Below are positions 1-9,765 of a stretch of DNA of 64,000 nucleotides, one piece after another. Location: contig NZ_VAUW01000005.1 in the NCBI RefSeq assembly GCF_005771495.1, forward strand, positions 124,001 to 188,000, given 5' to 3'. The DNA comes from Maribacter sp. ACAM166 (lineage in GTDB: Bacteria; Bacteroidota; Bacteroidia; Flavobacteriales; Flavobacteriaceae). Numbering within the stretch: position 1 is the first letter of the stretch; each line of letters opens with the position of its first letter. The notes beneath the pieces were generated by a model. It searched no databases. It was not told the origin of the DNA and saw only the letters and a program-made list of their open reading frames with translations. A program made the translations under genes and the position numbers.

Positions 1-472
1 TTTCAAATTCCTCGATAGGAGGTAATGCAAAATTATCTTCCAATTTTGAGACTACGGGTACTACTTTTACCCCACATGCTGTTGCAAAGCCATTGTAATT
101 AGCGTAAAAAGGTTCGGGAATAATAATCTCATCATCTGTATCAGCAATCGTATTCATTGCAAAAGCCAAAGCTTCAGACCCACCGGTGGTTACAATAATA
201 TCAGAAGCGGTTACCGGAATATTGTTTTTTACATAATACCCCGCAATTTTGGTTCTAAACTCTTCAGAACCTTCAGTGCGGCTATATTCTAAAACAGAAA
301 TATTATTATTTTTAACCGCATCTAAAGCTTGTTGTGGAGTTTTTATATCTGGTTGGCCTATATTCAGATGAATAACTTTAACCCCTTTCTTTTTTGCGTT
401 TTCCGCAAAGGGAACTAATTTTCGTATAGGGGATTGGGGCATAGAAAGCCCTTTATTAGAAACAGATGGCAT
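1..472 (-). CDS. PLP-dependent aminotransferase, class I/II (5' part only)
   Basis: Only the first 157 codons lie in the window; the gene runs off the left edge. The start is the ATG whose complement sits at 470-472 and gives MPSVSNKGLSMPQSPIRKLV. Fold-type I aminotransferase signatures follow in the expected order: an N-terminal substrate/PLP segment HLNIGQPDIKTP, then YSRTEGSEEFR, then the glycine-rich VTTGGSEALAFAMN phosphate-binding region and PEPFYANYNGF. The catalytic lysine would lie outside the window. The enzyme would be a cytosolic aspartate/alanine-type transaminase; the substrate cannot be deduced from this part. It is transcribed divergently from the protease gene at 619. Confidence 0.88.
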   Translation of the reverse strand, partial: MPSVSNKGLSMPQSPIRKLVPFAENAKKKGVKVIHLNIGQPDIKTPQQALDAVKNNNISVLEYSRTEGSEEFRTKIAGYYVKNNIPVTASDIIVTTGGSEALAFAMNTIADTDDEIIIPEPFYANYNGFATACGVKVVPVVSKLEDNFALPPIEEFE

Positions 473-618
473 AAAATTTTATTTTTCACAAAAGTGATAA
501 ATGATAATGGTTCTTACAATTTTATTGGGTTTTATTTGGTTTTTGGGGTGGTGTTAAAATTATGTTTTGTAGTTGTTAATTATGTATCTTGAATAGCGTT
601 AACTAATTCATAACGATT

Positions 619-1950
619 ATGTTACGTGGTATTAGAATTCTAGTCTTTCTTTTTTTTGTTTGTTTCTCACTTTCTGCGGTAGCTCAAACTTACCAGTTAC
701 CCGCTGGTGAAAAATTTCATAAAATAAAGTTTGAGCTCATCAACAACTTGATGATTATACCAATTGATGTGAATGGGACCCAGCTTTCGTTTGTTTTAGA
801 CTCTGGGGTGGGCACTCCAATTCTATTCAATTTAGCTGATCAAGATTCTATTCAGCTCAATAATGTGACCGAAATAACGATAAATGGACTTGGAGAAGGA
901 GACCCAATAAACGCACTCAAATCTACTGGTAATTTTGTAAAACTTGGCAGTGTTAAGAATCTATCACAAGATATTTATGTGGTTATGGATGCCGGTATTA
1001 ATTTCTCACCAAGCTTAGGTATTCCTATACATGGAATTATTGGGTATGATCTGTTTCGTGATTTTGTAGTGGATATTAATTATTCAACTAGGGTTATTAG
1101 GTTTTATGATTCTGATACGTATAAGTATAGAGTGTCTAAAAATTCTCGGGTTTTAGATATATCCGTTATAAGAAAAAAAGCCTATTTGGATGCCCTTGTA
1201 ATTGTCAAGAGTTCTAAAGAAATTCCTGTTAAGTTGTTGATAGATACTGGCAGTAGTGATGCCGTGTGGCTTTTTGAGGATGAGCATATCAGAATTCCAG
1301 AAAAGTATTATGAAGATTTTCTAGGAAAAGGTCTTGCTGGTGATATTTATGGAAAGCGAACTAAAATTCACCACTTGAAAATTTCAGATTTTATAATGAA
1401 AGATGCTAAAGCTGCTTTTCCTGATATGGAAACTTTTAATACGATTACAGACTTTGGGGGAAGAAACGGAAGCTTGGGTGGTGAAGTATTAAAGCGTTTT
1501 AACTTGGTCTTCGATTATTCGAATCAGAAAATAATACTAAAGAAGAATTCCAATTTTGATAAAATATTTCAATACAACATCAGTGGTATTGATTTACAGC
1601 ATGCAGGTATTCGATATGTATCTGAACGAATAGCAGATAGAAACGGGGTGGTGTATAGTGATAAAAAGACATATGGTGATGTTCAAATCGTATTGCAGGG
1701 CGCAACAAGGTTAAGCGTCGTGCCAGAAATAATTGTGTCTGGTATACGTCAGGGTAGTCCAGCTCATTCGGCAGGTTTACAAGAAGGCGACGTGATTTTA
1801 GCAGTTAATGGCAAACGTATTCATCGTTATAAATTGCAGGAAATCATGCATTTAATTAATGATAAAAAAGGAAAAAAAGTGAAGGTATTGGTAGAGCGTT
1901 ATAATAACGATTTACTGTTCAGTTTTATTTTAAAACCATTATTTGAATAA
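619..1950 (+). CDS. Secreted retropepsin-like aspartyl protease with C-terminal PDZ domain
   Basis: This 443-residue protein starts with a signal peptide (about residues 1-22, ending SAVAQ). Two aspartyl-protease active-site motifs follow, DSG at residues 61-63 and DTG at 209-211, each followed by hydrophobic residues, so both halves of a single-chain pepsin-like fold appear present. A PDZ domain occupies about residues 365-435, with GSPAHSAGLQEGDVILAVNG as its ligand-binding region. Proteins of this layout are common in Bacteroidota and are thought to work in the periplasm; the substrate is unknown. The gene stands alone and ends in a strong terminator shared with the convergent DUF1573 gene. 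Confidence 0.85.
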   Translation: MLRGIRILVFLFFVCFSLSAVAQTYQLPAGEKFHKIKFELINNLMIIPIDVNGTQLSFVLDSGVGTPILFNLADQDSIQLNNVTEITINGLGEGDPINALKSTGNFVKLGSVKNLSQDIYVVMDAGINFSPSLGIPIHGIIGYDLFRDFVVDINYSTRVIRFYDSDTYKYRVSKNSRVLDISVIRKKAYLDALVIVKSSKEIPVKLLIDTGSSDAVWLFEDEHIRIPEKYYEDFLGKGLAGDIYGKRTKIHHLKISDFIMKDAKAAFPDMETFNTITDFGGRNGSLGGEVLKRFNLVFDYSNQKIILKKNSNFDKIFQYNISGIDLQHAGIRYVSERIADRNGVVYSDKKTYGDVQIVLQGATRLSVVPEIIVSGIRQGSPAHSAGLQEGDVILAVNGKRIHRYKLQEIMHLINDKKGKKVKVLVERYNNDLLFSFILKPLFE

Positions 1951-1978
1951 AAAAACCCAACTCTAAAGTTGGGTTTTT
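1951..1978. terminator. Bidirectional intrinsic terminator
   Basis: A 12-bp perfect stem (aaaaacccaact / agttgggttttt) with a CTAA loop starts right after the protease stop codon. It has an A-run on one side and a T-run on the other, so it can end transcription from both the protease gene and the convergent DUF1573 gene. Confidence 0.88.
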
Positions 1979-1997
1979 AAATTATATGAAGTTATTT

Positions 1998-2390
1998 TTA
2001 TTTGGTACCGCTTGTAGCTAGTATCTCTCCTTTAATTTTTAAAACCTTAGTAGGCGTATCTGCATTTGATATTACAGTAATCGCTTTACGAATTGGTCCT
2101 ACTCGATTCGTGTCATATTTAACCTGAATTTCACCTGTTTTTCCTGGTAAAATTGGGTCTTCTGGTTTTTTAGGAATCGTACAACCACAACTAGAGCTCA
2201 CTTTACTGATTATAAGTGGAGCTGTTCCGGTATTGGTAAATTCAAAAACCCTAATTCCGTCAGATCCCTTGGCAATTTCACCATAATCAACGGTTTCTGT
2301 TTTAAATTCGATTTTGGCCGCTGAATCTTGCGCAGTTAAACTTAATCCTAGCAAACCAACAAATAATACAAGTACTATTTTTTTCATCAT
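1998..2390 (-). CDS. DUF1573 domain-containing secreted protein
   Basis: This 130-residue protein has a signal peptide (MMKKIVLVLFVGLLGLSLTAQ) followed by a single DUF1573 domain, an Ig-like beta-sandwich. The family hallmarks are visible: FKTETVDYGEIAKGSDGIRVFEFTNTG is split around a typical G-x-F/Y-E-F-T-N-T-G pattern, and KVSSSCGCTIPKKP carries the conserved CGC. The family is abundant in Bacteroidota and exported, but no molecular function is established. It has its own promoter immediately upstream (2411-2440), divergent from the valS promoter. Confidence 0.9.
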   Translation of the reverse strand: MMKKIVLVLFVGLLGLSLTAQDSAAKIEFKTETVDYGEIAKGSDGIRVFEFTNTGTAPLIISKVSSSCGCTIPKKPEDPILPGKTGEIQVKYDTNRVGPIRKAITVISNADTPTKVLKIKGEILATSGTK

Positions 2391-2410
2391 TTTTAATTTT
2401 GGGTGGACTT

Positions 2411-2440
2411 CAAAATTAAATCTTTTCAGATCAACCTCAA
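2411..2440 (-). promoter_or_regulatory. Bacteroidota-type promoter of the DUF1573 gene
   Basis: Read on the minus strand, TTG (2440-2438) is followed after 19 nt by TAATTTTG (2418-2411), matching TAnnTTTG. The start codon at 2390 implies a leader of about 15 nt. Confidence 0.6.
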
Positions 2441-2447
2441 AATCCTT

Positions 2448-2476
2448 TTGTTATACTCTAACGTTACTTATTTTTG
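2448..2476 (+). promoter_or_regulatory. Bacteroidota-type promoter of valS
   Basis: TTG at 2448-2450 and TATTTTTG at 2469-2476 are separated by 18 nt. This predicts a valS leader of about 100 nt. The element lies back to back with the DUF1573 promoter. Confidence 0.6.
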
Positions 2477-2582
2477 TTTCGTATTTATCTTTGGGTGAAA
2501 TTGGCTGAAATGACCGTTAGAATGTCAGTTCGGCTTTAATTTTAATATCCCAATCTATAATAAGTCAAAAACTGTTCCAAAT

Positions 2583-5213
2583 ATGGAAATTCCATCAAAA
2601 TATAATCCGCAGTCCACAGAAACCCATTGGTATGAGTATTGGATGAAAAACGGTTATTTTCATTCCGTGCCAGATGAAAGAGAGCCTTATAGCATTGTAA
2701 TACCACCACCAAACGTTACGGGAATACTACATATGGGGCATATGTTGAATAATACTATTCAAGATGTGTTGATACGAAGAGCCCGTCTTTTAGGGAAAAA
2801 TGCTTGTTGGGTACCTGGTACCGATCATGCTTCAATAGCGACGGAGGCGAAGGTCGTAGCAAAGCTAAAAGAGCAGGGGATAAATAAGAACGACCTCACC
2901 CGTGATGAGTTCTTAGAACATGCTTGGGACTGGACCCATCAGTACGGTGGTATTATTCTCGAGCAATTAAAGAAATTGGGTTGTTCTTGTGATTGGGACC
3001 GTGCAGCATTCACAATGGATCAAGAACGCTATGATAGTGTTATTAAAGTATTTATAGACTTATATAATAAAGGATTGATTTACCGTGGCTTCAGAATGGT
3101 GAATTGGGATCCAGAGGCTATGACGACCTTATCTGATGAGGAAGTTATTTATGAGGAAAGACAAGGTCTGTTGTACTATTTGGCCTATGAAATTGAAGGT
3201 TCTGATGAAAAAGTAACGATAGCAACTACGCGGCCAGAAACAATTTTGGGAGATACTGCTATTTGTATTAACCCCAATGATGAGCGGTTCAAACATTTAA
3301 AAGGGAAAAGAGTCATTGTGCCTATCTGTAATAGAGTGATTCCTATTATTGAAGATGACTATGTGGATATGGAATTTGGTACAGGATGTTTAAAAGTGAC
3401 TCCAGCACATGATATTAATGATAAATCCTTGGGTGAAAAACACAACTTGGAAACCATTGATATATTTAATGATAATGCTACATTGAATAGCTTTGGCTTA
3501 CACTACGAAGGCAAAGATCGTTTTGTAGTAAGAAAGGAAATTTCTCAAGAATTAGACGAAAAGGGGTTTTTAGTGAAAACGGAAACCCATATTAATAAAG
3601 TAGGTACTTCAGAACGTACCAAGGCAGTAATAGAGCCTAAATTATCTGACCAATGGTTCCTGAAAATGGAAGATTTGGCCAAACCAGCTTTAAAGGCTGT
3701 AATGGAAAGTGGTGATGTAAAACTATATCCAAAGAAATTTGAAAATACATACCGTCATTGGATGGAAAATGTTCGTGATTGGAACATCTCAAGACAATTA
3801 TGGTGGGGGCAGCAAATACCTGCATTTTATTTTGGTGATGGGCAAGATGATTTTGTTGTGGCTGCCACTATTGATGATGCATTAGAGCTTGCAAAAAATA
3901 AAGCGGACAATCCAAATCTACAAAAGAGTGACCTAAGGCAAGATGTTGATGTATTAGATACTTGGTTCTCTTCGTGGCTTTGGCCAATGAGTGTTTTTGG
4001 AGGTATTTTAGAACCGGATAATGAAGATGTTAATTATTATTATCCAACCAATGATTTGGTTACCGGTCCGGATATTCTATTTTTCTGGGTGGCCAGAATG
4101 ATTGTTGCCGGATATGAGTTTAGAGGTGAGAGACCTTTCGAAAATGTATATTTCACAGGTCTAGTAAGGGATAAGCAGCGAAGAAAAATGTCCAAATCCC
4201 TCGGGAATTCGCCTGATGCCTTAAAACTTATAGAGGATTATGGAGCAGACGGTGTACGAGTTGGTTTGTTGCTAAGTTCTGCGGCAGGTAATGATTTAAT
4301 GTTTGATGAAGATCTATGTCAACAGGGTAAGAATTTTGCGAATAAAATCTGGAACGGATTTAGATTATTAAAAGGATGGGAAGTTGCAGATATTCCACAG
4401 CCAGAAGCTTCTAAATTAGGTCTGGAGTGGTATGAGGCTAAATTGAACAAAACCTTGTTGGAAATAGAAGACCATTTTAGTAAATTCCGTATTTCAGATG
4501 CATTAATGTCCATTTACAAATTGGTTTGGGATGACTACAGTTCTTGGTTATTAGAAATTATTAAACCAGCATATCAACAGCCCATTGATAAAACTTCATT
4601 TGATCAAGTAATTCATTTATTCGAGCAAAATTTAAAATTGTTGCATCCATTTATGCCTTTCTTGACGGAAGAGGTTTGGCAACATATTTCAGAGCGAAAT
4701 ACTAGCGAGGCTTTGGTTATATCTAAATGGCCAGTAGCTGGAGATATAGATGAGAATTTGATAGAACAGTTCGAGTTTGCTGCTGAGGTTATAGCAGGAG
4801 TACGGACTATTAGAAAGAATAAGAATATTCCGATGAAAGAAGCACTGGAGCTTTCTGCCTTAAATACTGAGGAAGCAAGTAAAGATTGGGATGTCGTAAT
4901 ATCTAAGTTGACAAATGTTTCTGAAATCACGTATTTAAAAGAGCAATTAGAAGGTGCTTTGACATTTAGAGTAAAAAGTAACGAATACTTTGTGCCTATC
5001 GAAGGTGCGATAGACATTGAAGCTGAAATCTTAAAAATAAAAGAAGAGTTAAAGTATACGAAAGGGTTTTTAACTTCAGTTCAGAAAAAACTATCAAACG
5101 AACGTTTTGTGAATAATGCACCTGAAAAAGTTATTACTATAGAGCGGCAAAAACTTGCAGATGCAGAAGCGAAAATCGAAACATTAGAAAAAAGTTTAAC
5201 GAGTTTAAGTTAA
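2583..5213 (+). CDS. valS: Valine--tRNA ligase
   Basis: This 876-residue class I aminoacyl-tRNA synthetase charges tRNA(Val) in the cytosol. The HIGH-type motif reads HMGH at residues 50-53, and KMSKS is at 535-539. Between them lie the CP1 editing-domain sequence ([20 protein letters not shown], residues about 210-230) and the motif WFSSWLWP that valine enzymes share. The anticodon-binding domain fills about residues 610-760. A C-terminal coiled coil (about 810-876, rich in K and E) is typical of ValRS. The length fits the family. It is monocistronic, with a promoter at 2448-2476 and a terminator at 5241. Confidence 0.98.
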   Translation: MEIPSKYNPQSTETHWYEYWMKNGYFHSVPDEREPYSIVIPPPNVTGILHMGHMLNNTIQDVLIRRARLLGKNACWVPGTDHASIATEAKVVAKLKEQGINKNDLTRDEFLEHAWDWTHQYGGIILEQLKKLGCSCDWDRAAFTMDQERYDSVIKVFIDLYNKGLIYRGFRMVNWDPEAMTTLSDEEVIYEERQGLLYYLAYEIEGSDEKVTIATTRPETILGDTAICINPNDERFKHLKGKRVIVPICNRVIPIIEDDYVDMEFGTGCLKVTPAHDINDKSLGEKHNLETIDIFNDNATLNSFGLHYEGKDRFVVRKEISQELDEKGFLVKTETHINKVGTSERTKAVIEPKLSDQWFLKMEDLAKPALKAVMESGDVKLYPKKFENTYRHWMENVRDWNISRQLWWGQQIPAFYFGDGQDDFVVAATIDDALELAKNKADNPNLQKSDLRQDVDVLDTWFSSWLWPMSVFGGILEPDNEDVNYYYPTNDLVTGPDILFFWVARMIVAGYEFRGERPFENVYFTGLVRDKQRRKMSKSLGNSPDALKLIEDYGADGVRVGLLLSSAAGNDLMFDEDLCQQGKNFANKIWNGFRLLKGWEVADIPQPEASKLGLEWYEAKLNKTLLEIEDHFSKFRISDALMSIYKLVWDDYSSWLLEIIKPAYQQPIDKTSFDQVIHLFEQNLKLLHPFMPFLTEEVWQHISERNTSEALVISKWPVAGDIDENLIEQFEFAAEVIAGVRTIRKNKNIPMKEALELSALNTEEASKDWDVVISKLTNVSEITYLKEQLEGALTFRVKSNEYFVPIEGAIDIEAEILKIKEELKYTKGFLTSVQKKLSNERFVNNAPEKVITIERQKLADAEAKIETLEKSLTSLS

Positions 5214-5240
5214 ATATTTAAGCAAAAGTATTCTGAAAAG

Positions 5241-5275
5241 GCCTCATTCCTATTACAATTAGAATGAGGCTTTTT
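5241..5275 (+). terminator. Intrinsic terminator of valS
   Basis: The stem gcctcattc / gaatgaggc (5241-5249 with 5262-5270) is followed by a TTTTT run. It lies 27 nt after the valS stop codon. Confidence 0.85.
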
Positions 5276-5305
5276 CCGTATAATATTCAATTTATGAATT
5301 CTTAT

Positions 5306-5333
5306 TTTTAGTACTTTTAGTAAAGTACTAAAA
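5306..5333. promoter_or_regulatory. 12-bp perfect inverted repeat just upstream of the dienelactone hydrolase start
   Basis: The arms ttttagtacttt and aaagtactaaaa flank a TAGT loop. The right arm ends 8 nt before the ATG at 5342, so the repeat could be a protein operator or an mRNA hairpin occluding the ribosome site. No T-run follows, so it is unlikely to be a terminator. Confidence 0.45.
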
Positions 5334-5341
5334 GAGAAAAA

Positions 5342-6227
5342 ATGAAATCGCTTAGAAAAGAAGACATCAAACAAGAAGTTTTTGACCTTTATGATGCCTA
5401 TGCTCATAATAGAATTCAAAGACGTGATTTTGTGCAGAAGTTATCCGTATATGCCGTAGGTGGAATAACCGTTGGGTCTTTGATGAGTTTTTTAATGCCT
5501 AATTATCAAGATACTTTTTTAGTAGACAAAAATAATCCCGAATTAGATTCTGAATTCATAACCTATAATTCAACTAGGGGAGGTGGTGTGATTAAGGCAT
5601 TATTATCCAAGCCAAAATCTGCTACAACTAAATTACCTGGAATAGTTGTGGTGCATGAGAATAGAGGGCTAAATCCATATGTTGAAGATACTGCCAGAAG
5701 GGCAGCTTTGGCAGGGTTTATCACCATAGCACCCGATGCTCTGAGTCCATTGGGTGGGTATCCTGGCAACGATGACGAGGGGAAGGGATATGCAGCGAGA
5801 ACGTGATAGAAATGAAATGCTAGAAGACTTTATAGCCGCCTTTTACTATTTAAAGTCCAATGAGGATTGTAATGGCAAAATCGGTGTAGTAAGGTTTTGT
5901 TTTGGAGGATGGATATCTAACATGATGGCGGTAAAAGTTTCTGATTTATCAGCGGCAGTACCTTTTTACGGTGGTCAACCTACTGAGGGTGTTGACACTA
6001 TTAATGCGCCTTTACTGTTGCAATATGCTGGTTTAGATGAGCGCGTAAATGCTGGTTGGCCAGCATATGAACAGGCACTTAAGAAAAACAATAAAAAGTT
6101 TGAAGTATTTTTCTATCCAGAGGTAAATCATGGGTTTCACAACACTTCTACTCCCCGATATGACAAAGATGCTGCGGAATTAGCATGGTCACGTACTATT
6201 GATTTTTTTAAAGAAAAATTAGCGTAA
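5342..6227 (+). pseudogene. Dienelactone hydrolase family protein with Tat-type signal, frameshifted
   Basis: Two overlapping reading frames, 5342-5806 and 5754-6227, together encode one alpha/beta hydrolase. Frame 1 carries a twin-arginine signal (QRRDFVQKL, residues about 22-30), a hydrophobic segment, and the N-terminal half through VVVHENRG and [16 protein letters not shown]. Frame 2 carries the C-terminal half with the nucleophile region [17 protein letters not shown] (acidic residue) and NHGFHN (His). The joined length, 886 nt, is 3n+1, so one inserted base between about 5745 and 5800 explains the break. The residue before the elbow, normally Gly in G-x-C-x-G, is Arg (AGG, 5892-5894). 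Either the gene is dead or the assembly has an error here; the Arg favours real decay. Confidence 0.85.
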
Positions 6228-6305
6228 TATATTGATAATGAGCAAATTTTTACTTGACTAGTAGGTAGGTGTTTCAAATTTTGAGTTATTATTACTATGA
6301 ATTGA

Positions 6306-6533
<228 letters not shown>

Positions 6534-6565
6534 ATTTTATTTCGAAATACCAAGATTCAAAATAG

Positions 6566-6600
6566 AAAAAAGCCCTTGAAAATTTTTCAAGGGCTTTTTT
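6566..6600 (+). terminator. Intrinsic terminator after the small membrane protein
   Basis: A long A/T-flanked stem, aagcccttgaaaa / ttttcaagggctt, is followed by a T-run. It lies 32 nt after the stop codon at 6533. Confidence 0.88.
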
Positions 6601-6673
6601 ATGATTTTAGATTAGTGAAATAATAGGTACATCTGATTTTAAATTCCTTAACTTTCAATTAAACATTTTGAAA

Positions 6674-7267
6674 ATGAGACAATTAAAAATTTTAGGGTTT
6701 TTCTTTTTAGGTGCATTTCTTACAGCGCAAGATAAAAATGAAATGGTCATTCCAAGTAAAGCTATTCAATTGATTACAGCCACGTTACCTGCTCCTGAAA
6801 ATGAACGGATGGGTGCAATGGTATATGGGTATGATGAGGACGGAAAATTTATAGTCCTTAGGGAAGGAAGAAACAATCTTGTTTGCTTGGCAGATGATCC
6901 TTCAAAAAATGATATAAGCGTATCTTGCTATGCTAAAAATTTGGAACCATTCATGCAAAGGGGAAGAGAACTTGCTGCTGAAGGGAAAAGTACGAAAGAT
7001 AAAAGACAGACACGAGGCGAAGAGGTCGCTCAAGGAAAATTAAAAATGCCTAAAGAGCCAAGTATGACTTATATTTATTATGGTTCACAAGAAGATTATG
7101 ATATAGAAACCGGAGTCTTGAATAATGGTCAATTTCGTTATGTAATTTACACCCCTTTTGCAACAACGGAAACTACAGGATTACCCGATAAACCTCATTC
7201 AAAAGGAATGCCTTGGTTAATGGATCCAGGTACTTTTCGGGCTCATATAATGATTGGACCTTTTTAA
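6674..7267 (+). CDS. Secreted protein of unknown function
   Basis: I do not recognise this 197-residue protein. The ATG at 6674 is preferred over the TTG two codons upstream because it begins the signal peptide cleanly (MRQLKILGFFFLGAFLTAQ). The mature part is polar, has a Lys/Arg/Glu-rich stretch near residues 110-135 (GKSTKDKRQTRGEE), two cysteines (CLADDP and SCYAKN), and ends in a conserved-looking PHSKGMPWLMDPGTFRAHIM. It is followed after 10 nt by a creatininase-family gene on the same strand, so the two are probably co-transcribed. Confidence 0.7.
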   Translation: MRQLKILGFFFLGAFLTAQDKNEMVIPSKAIQLITATLPAPENERMGAMVYGYDEDGKFIVLREGRNNLVCLADDPSKNDISVSCYAKNLEPFMQRGRELAAEGKSTKDKRQTRGEEVAQGKLKMPKEPSMTYIYYGSQEDYDIETGVLNNGQFRYVIYTPFATTETTGLPDKPHSKGMPWLMDPGTFRAHIMIGPF

Positions 7268-7277
7268 TTTTACAGTT

Positions 7278-8042
7278 ATGATAAGACCATATATTCTAGA
7301 AGAGACAAATTGGGAACATTTAAAAGATGAACAATTTGAACTAGCTATATTGCCTTGGGGAGCTACTGAGGCACATAACTATCACCTCCCTTATGGGACC
7401 GATAATTATCAGGCGCGAAGTATGGTCGAATCTGCTGCGGGTCTTAGCTGGGAAAAGGGAAAGAAGGTGATTGTTCTACCAACCATCCCATACGGAGTTA
7501 ATACAGGCCAGAAAGATATTTATCTTGATATGAACCTCAATCCTTCTACCCAACTGGCGATACTTCAAGATATTGTTACAGTTTTGAATAGGCAGGGTAT
7601 TTATAAGCTTTTACTATATAATGGTCATGGAGGTAATAATTTCAAACCCTTAGTGAGGGAATTGGGTTTAATGTTTCCTGATATGTTCATTAGCTTTTGC
7701 TTCTTCCCGCAAATGTTAGACAAATCTCAATATTTTAAGGAGAAAGGTGATCATGCAGATGAAATGGAAACAAGCTTGATGCTTTATTTACGACCTGATT
7801 TAGTTTTGTCAAAGGACAAGTGGGGTAGTGGTGAAGAAAAGAAGTTTAAGATAAAAGAATTTAATGAAGGCTGGGTTTGGGCAGAACGGGAATGGTCGAA
7901 AGTGAGTAAAGATACAGGTATCGGTAACCCAGAATATGCAACTAGTGAAAAAGGCGAGCGATTCTTTTATGATGTCTGTGAGAAAATGAATGAACTTTTT
8001 TGTGCTATTTGTGATGCAGATTTAAATGACTTGTATGAGTGA
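7278..8042 (+). CDS. Creatininase family metal-dependent amidohydrolase
   Basis: The 254-residue reading starts at the ATG at 7278; upstream in-frame codons overlap the preceding gene and lack family similarity. Creatininase-family metal ligands are visible: E31 and H33 in GATEAHNYHLPYGTD, D42 in the same segment, H117 in NGHGGNN, and an acidic ligand near residue 164 in HADEMETS. Such enzymes cleave cyclic amides or formamides (creatinine, or FAPy in riboflavin/archaeal pathways), but the substrate here cannot be assigned. It is probably cytosolic. It forms a two-gene unit with the secreted protein at 6674. Confidence 0.85.
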   Translation: MIRPYILEETNWEHLKDEQFELAILPWGATEAHNYHLPYGTDNYQARSMVESAAGLSWEKGKKVIVLPTIPYGVNTGQKDIYLDMNLNPSTQLAILQDIVTVLNRQGIYKLLLYNGHGGNNFKPLVRELGLMFPDMFISFCFFPQMLDKSQYFKEKGDHADEMETSLMLYLRPDLVLSKDKWGSGEEKKFKIKEFNEGWVWAEREWSKVSKDTGIGNPEYATSEKGERFFYDVCEKMNELFCAICDADLNDLYE

Positions 8043-8055
8043 AATTTTAATAGCT

Positions 8056-8313
8056 CTATTTTAATTCTTTTCCTACCAATTCTATATAAGCCTTCATAGC
8101 TTGCTTTTTGGTCATGTTTTTGGCTTGAAACAATGCATTAGCCTTAAATGCATTGATTAATGGGGTCCTACTACCAGGATTATCAAAATTGGAGTTTGCA
8201 ATTTTGTAATACGCGTAAAGTTTAAGAAGTATATCGGCTGGTATAGGCTCAGTAAAACTATTTACGTGAGCTACAGCCTCTTCAAATTCAATAAGTGATT
8301 TCTTCTTTTTCAT
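8056..8313 (-). CDS. Acyl-CoA-binding protein
   Basis: This 85-residue ACBP starts at the ATG at 8313, giving MKKKKSLIEFEEAVAHV. Family landmarks are FEEAV near the N-terminus, LLKLYAYYKIA (the YKQA-like core motif) and a C-terminal AMKAYIELV helix. In the classical family the KxW segment contacts CoA; that part is replaced here by KANALFQAKNMTKKQA, as is common in Bacteroidota. It binds long-chain acyl-CoA in the cytosol. It overlaps the end of psd by 26 nt, so translation is likely coupled and its job is probably tied to phospholipid synthesis. Confidence 0.85.
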   Translation of the reverse strand: MKKKKSLIEFEEAVAHVNSFTEPIPADILLKLYAYYKIANSNFDNPGSRTPLINAFKANALFQAKNMTKKQAMKAYIELVGKELK

Positions 8314-8971
8314 TTGGATCAACAAAAGACGCAATACAGGTTTGTGCTCCTTTTACTTTTTGATTCAGTTTGACATTGATTTGACAATCTAAAGGTAAGA
8401 ACAAGTCTACTCTAGAACCAAATTTTATAAAGCCCGAATCATCACCTTGCTGTACGCTTTCACCTTTCTCGGCATAATTTACAATTCGTCTAGCCATTGC
8501 GCCAGCTATTTGCCGATATAATATTTCGCCAAATTTTGGAGTTTTAATAACAACAGTGGTTCTTTCATTTTCTTCACTAGCTTTTGGATGCCACGCTACC
8601 AAATATTTTCCTGCATGATATTTGGAAAATGTAATACTACCACTAGCTGGATATCTAGTAACATGTACGTTAGTGGGTGACATGAAAATTGAAACCTGTC
8701 TTCTTTTTTCCTTAAAAAATTCTTTTTCAAAAACCTCTTCGATTACAACGACTTTACCATCTACCGGCGAGAGAATCTCATTAAAATTCTTGATTGCAAG
8801 TCTTTTAGGGTTTCTGAAAAATTGTAAAATAGCTACCATTGCAACTAAGCCAATTAATTGAATCATTAGCTTTAACCAAGAAATATCAATAAAGAAATCA
8901 GCTAAGATTATACTGACTCCTACCAAGCAAAAAGAAAACAATATGATTTTTTGTCCCTCCCTATGAAACAT
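8288..8971 (-). CDS. psd: Phosphatidylserine decarboxylase family protein (short type)
   Basis: This 227-residue membrane-associated proenzyme converts phosphatidylserine to phosphatidylethanolamine. Two N-terminal hydrophobic stretches (about residues 9-50) are followed by the catalytic core with LSPVDGKVV, VHVTRYPASG and HPKASEENERT. The self-cleavage site is the GS in IKFGSRVDL near residue 186, whose Ser becomes the pyruvoyl group. The overall size and FGSR motif identify the short PSD subtype. It overlaps the cdsA end by 11 nt and the ACBP start by 26 nt, forming a lipid-synthesis operon. Confidence 0.95.
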   Translation of the reverse strand: MFHREGQKIILFSFCLVGVSIILADFFIDISWLKLMIQLIGLVAMVAILQFFRNPKRLAIKNFNEILSPVDGKVVVIEEVFEKEFFKEKRRQVSIFMSPTNVHVTRYPASGSITFSKYHAGKYLVAWHPKASEENERTTVVIKTPKFGEILYRQIAGAMARRIVNYAEKGESVQQGDDSGFIKFGSRVDLFLPLDCQINVKLNQKVKGAQTCIASFVDPNEKEEITY

Positions 8972-9764
8972 AGCTAAATATATTTAAAGTTAAATAAGTA
9001 AACGGTGCTGCAAATACCAAACTATCCAAACGATCTAACATTCCACCATGTCCTGGTAGTATAGCGCCACTATCTTTGACACCAGCAGCTCTTTTGAATT
9101 TAGATTCTATTAAATCACCTAAACTTCCTGCTATAACTATGACAGTTGCTAATATCATCCATTGTAATGTACTTAGCAATTGTTCATGGGTTGAGATGAT
9201 ATAAGCAGCGCCAAGTGCAAATATAAAGCCGCCCAATGTTCCTTCAACTGTTTTCTTAGGAGAAACTGATGGGAATAATTTGGTTCTACCAATGCTTTTA
9301 CCAACTAGATAAGCGAACGAATCATTCACCCATATTAAAATAAATATTCCCATAATGAGAAGTTTGGCAAATGCATCATTTTTATAAGGAATCATGGTAA
9401 GAAAAATACAACCACCACCAATGTAAAATAAACCTATTAAAAATTTTAAAAGCTTATTGAATTTAATTGGTTTTTTAGAAAAGAGATTTATAAGTAGGTA
9501 AATGTCAATTATGATGGTTATGACCATCAATAAATTGATCAATTGCTGGTCTTTTACCAAATAAATAAATGCCCACCAAAGTGCTAAATATGCTGCGAAA
9601 ATATGATAGCCTTTTAATCCTACCAGTTTTTTATATTCATATAAACAAGCAAGGCCAAAGGTCATGAATAAGAAATCGAAAGCATCAGAACTAAGGAAAA
9701 CTGCAGATAGTAATAGGATGATATAAACCGCCCCCGTTAATGACCTTCGTAAAATTTCCTTCAT
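8961..9764 (-). CDS. cdsA: Phosphatidate cytidylyltransferase (CDP-diacylglycerol synthase)
   Basis: The 267-residue reading begins at the ATG at 9764 (MKEILRRSLTGAVYI); an earlier in-frame ATG lies inside the LUD gene and is unlikely. It is a multi-pass integral membrane protein that makes CDP-diacylglycerol from phosphatidate and CTP. The CDP-DAG synthase signature is clear near the C-terminus: SKFKRAAGVKDSGAILPGHG, followed by GMLDRLDS. It starts 1 nt after the LUD gene stop and overlaps psd, consistent with a single phospholipid-synthesis transcript. Confidence 0.96.
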   Translation of the reverse strand: MKEILRRSLTGAVYIILLLSAVFLSSDAFDFLFMTFGLACLYEYKKLVGLKGYHIFAAYLALWWAFIYLVKDQQLINLLMVITIIIDIYLLINLFSKKPIKFNKLLKFLIGLFYIGGGCIFLTMIPYKNDAFAKLLIMGIFILIWVNDSFAYLVGKSIGRTKLFPSVSPKKTVEGTLGGFIFALGAAYIISTHEQLLSTLQWMILATVIVIAGSLGDLIESKFKRAAGVKDSGAILPGHGGMLDRLDSLVFAAPFTYLTLNIFSYVS

Positions 9765-9765
9765 A

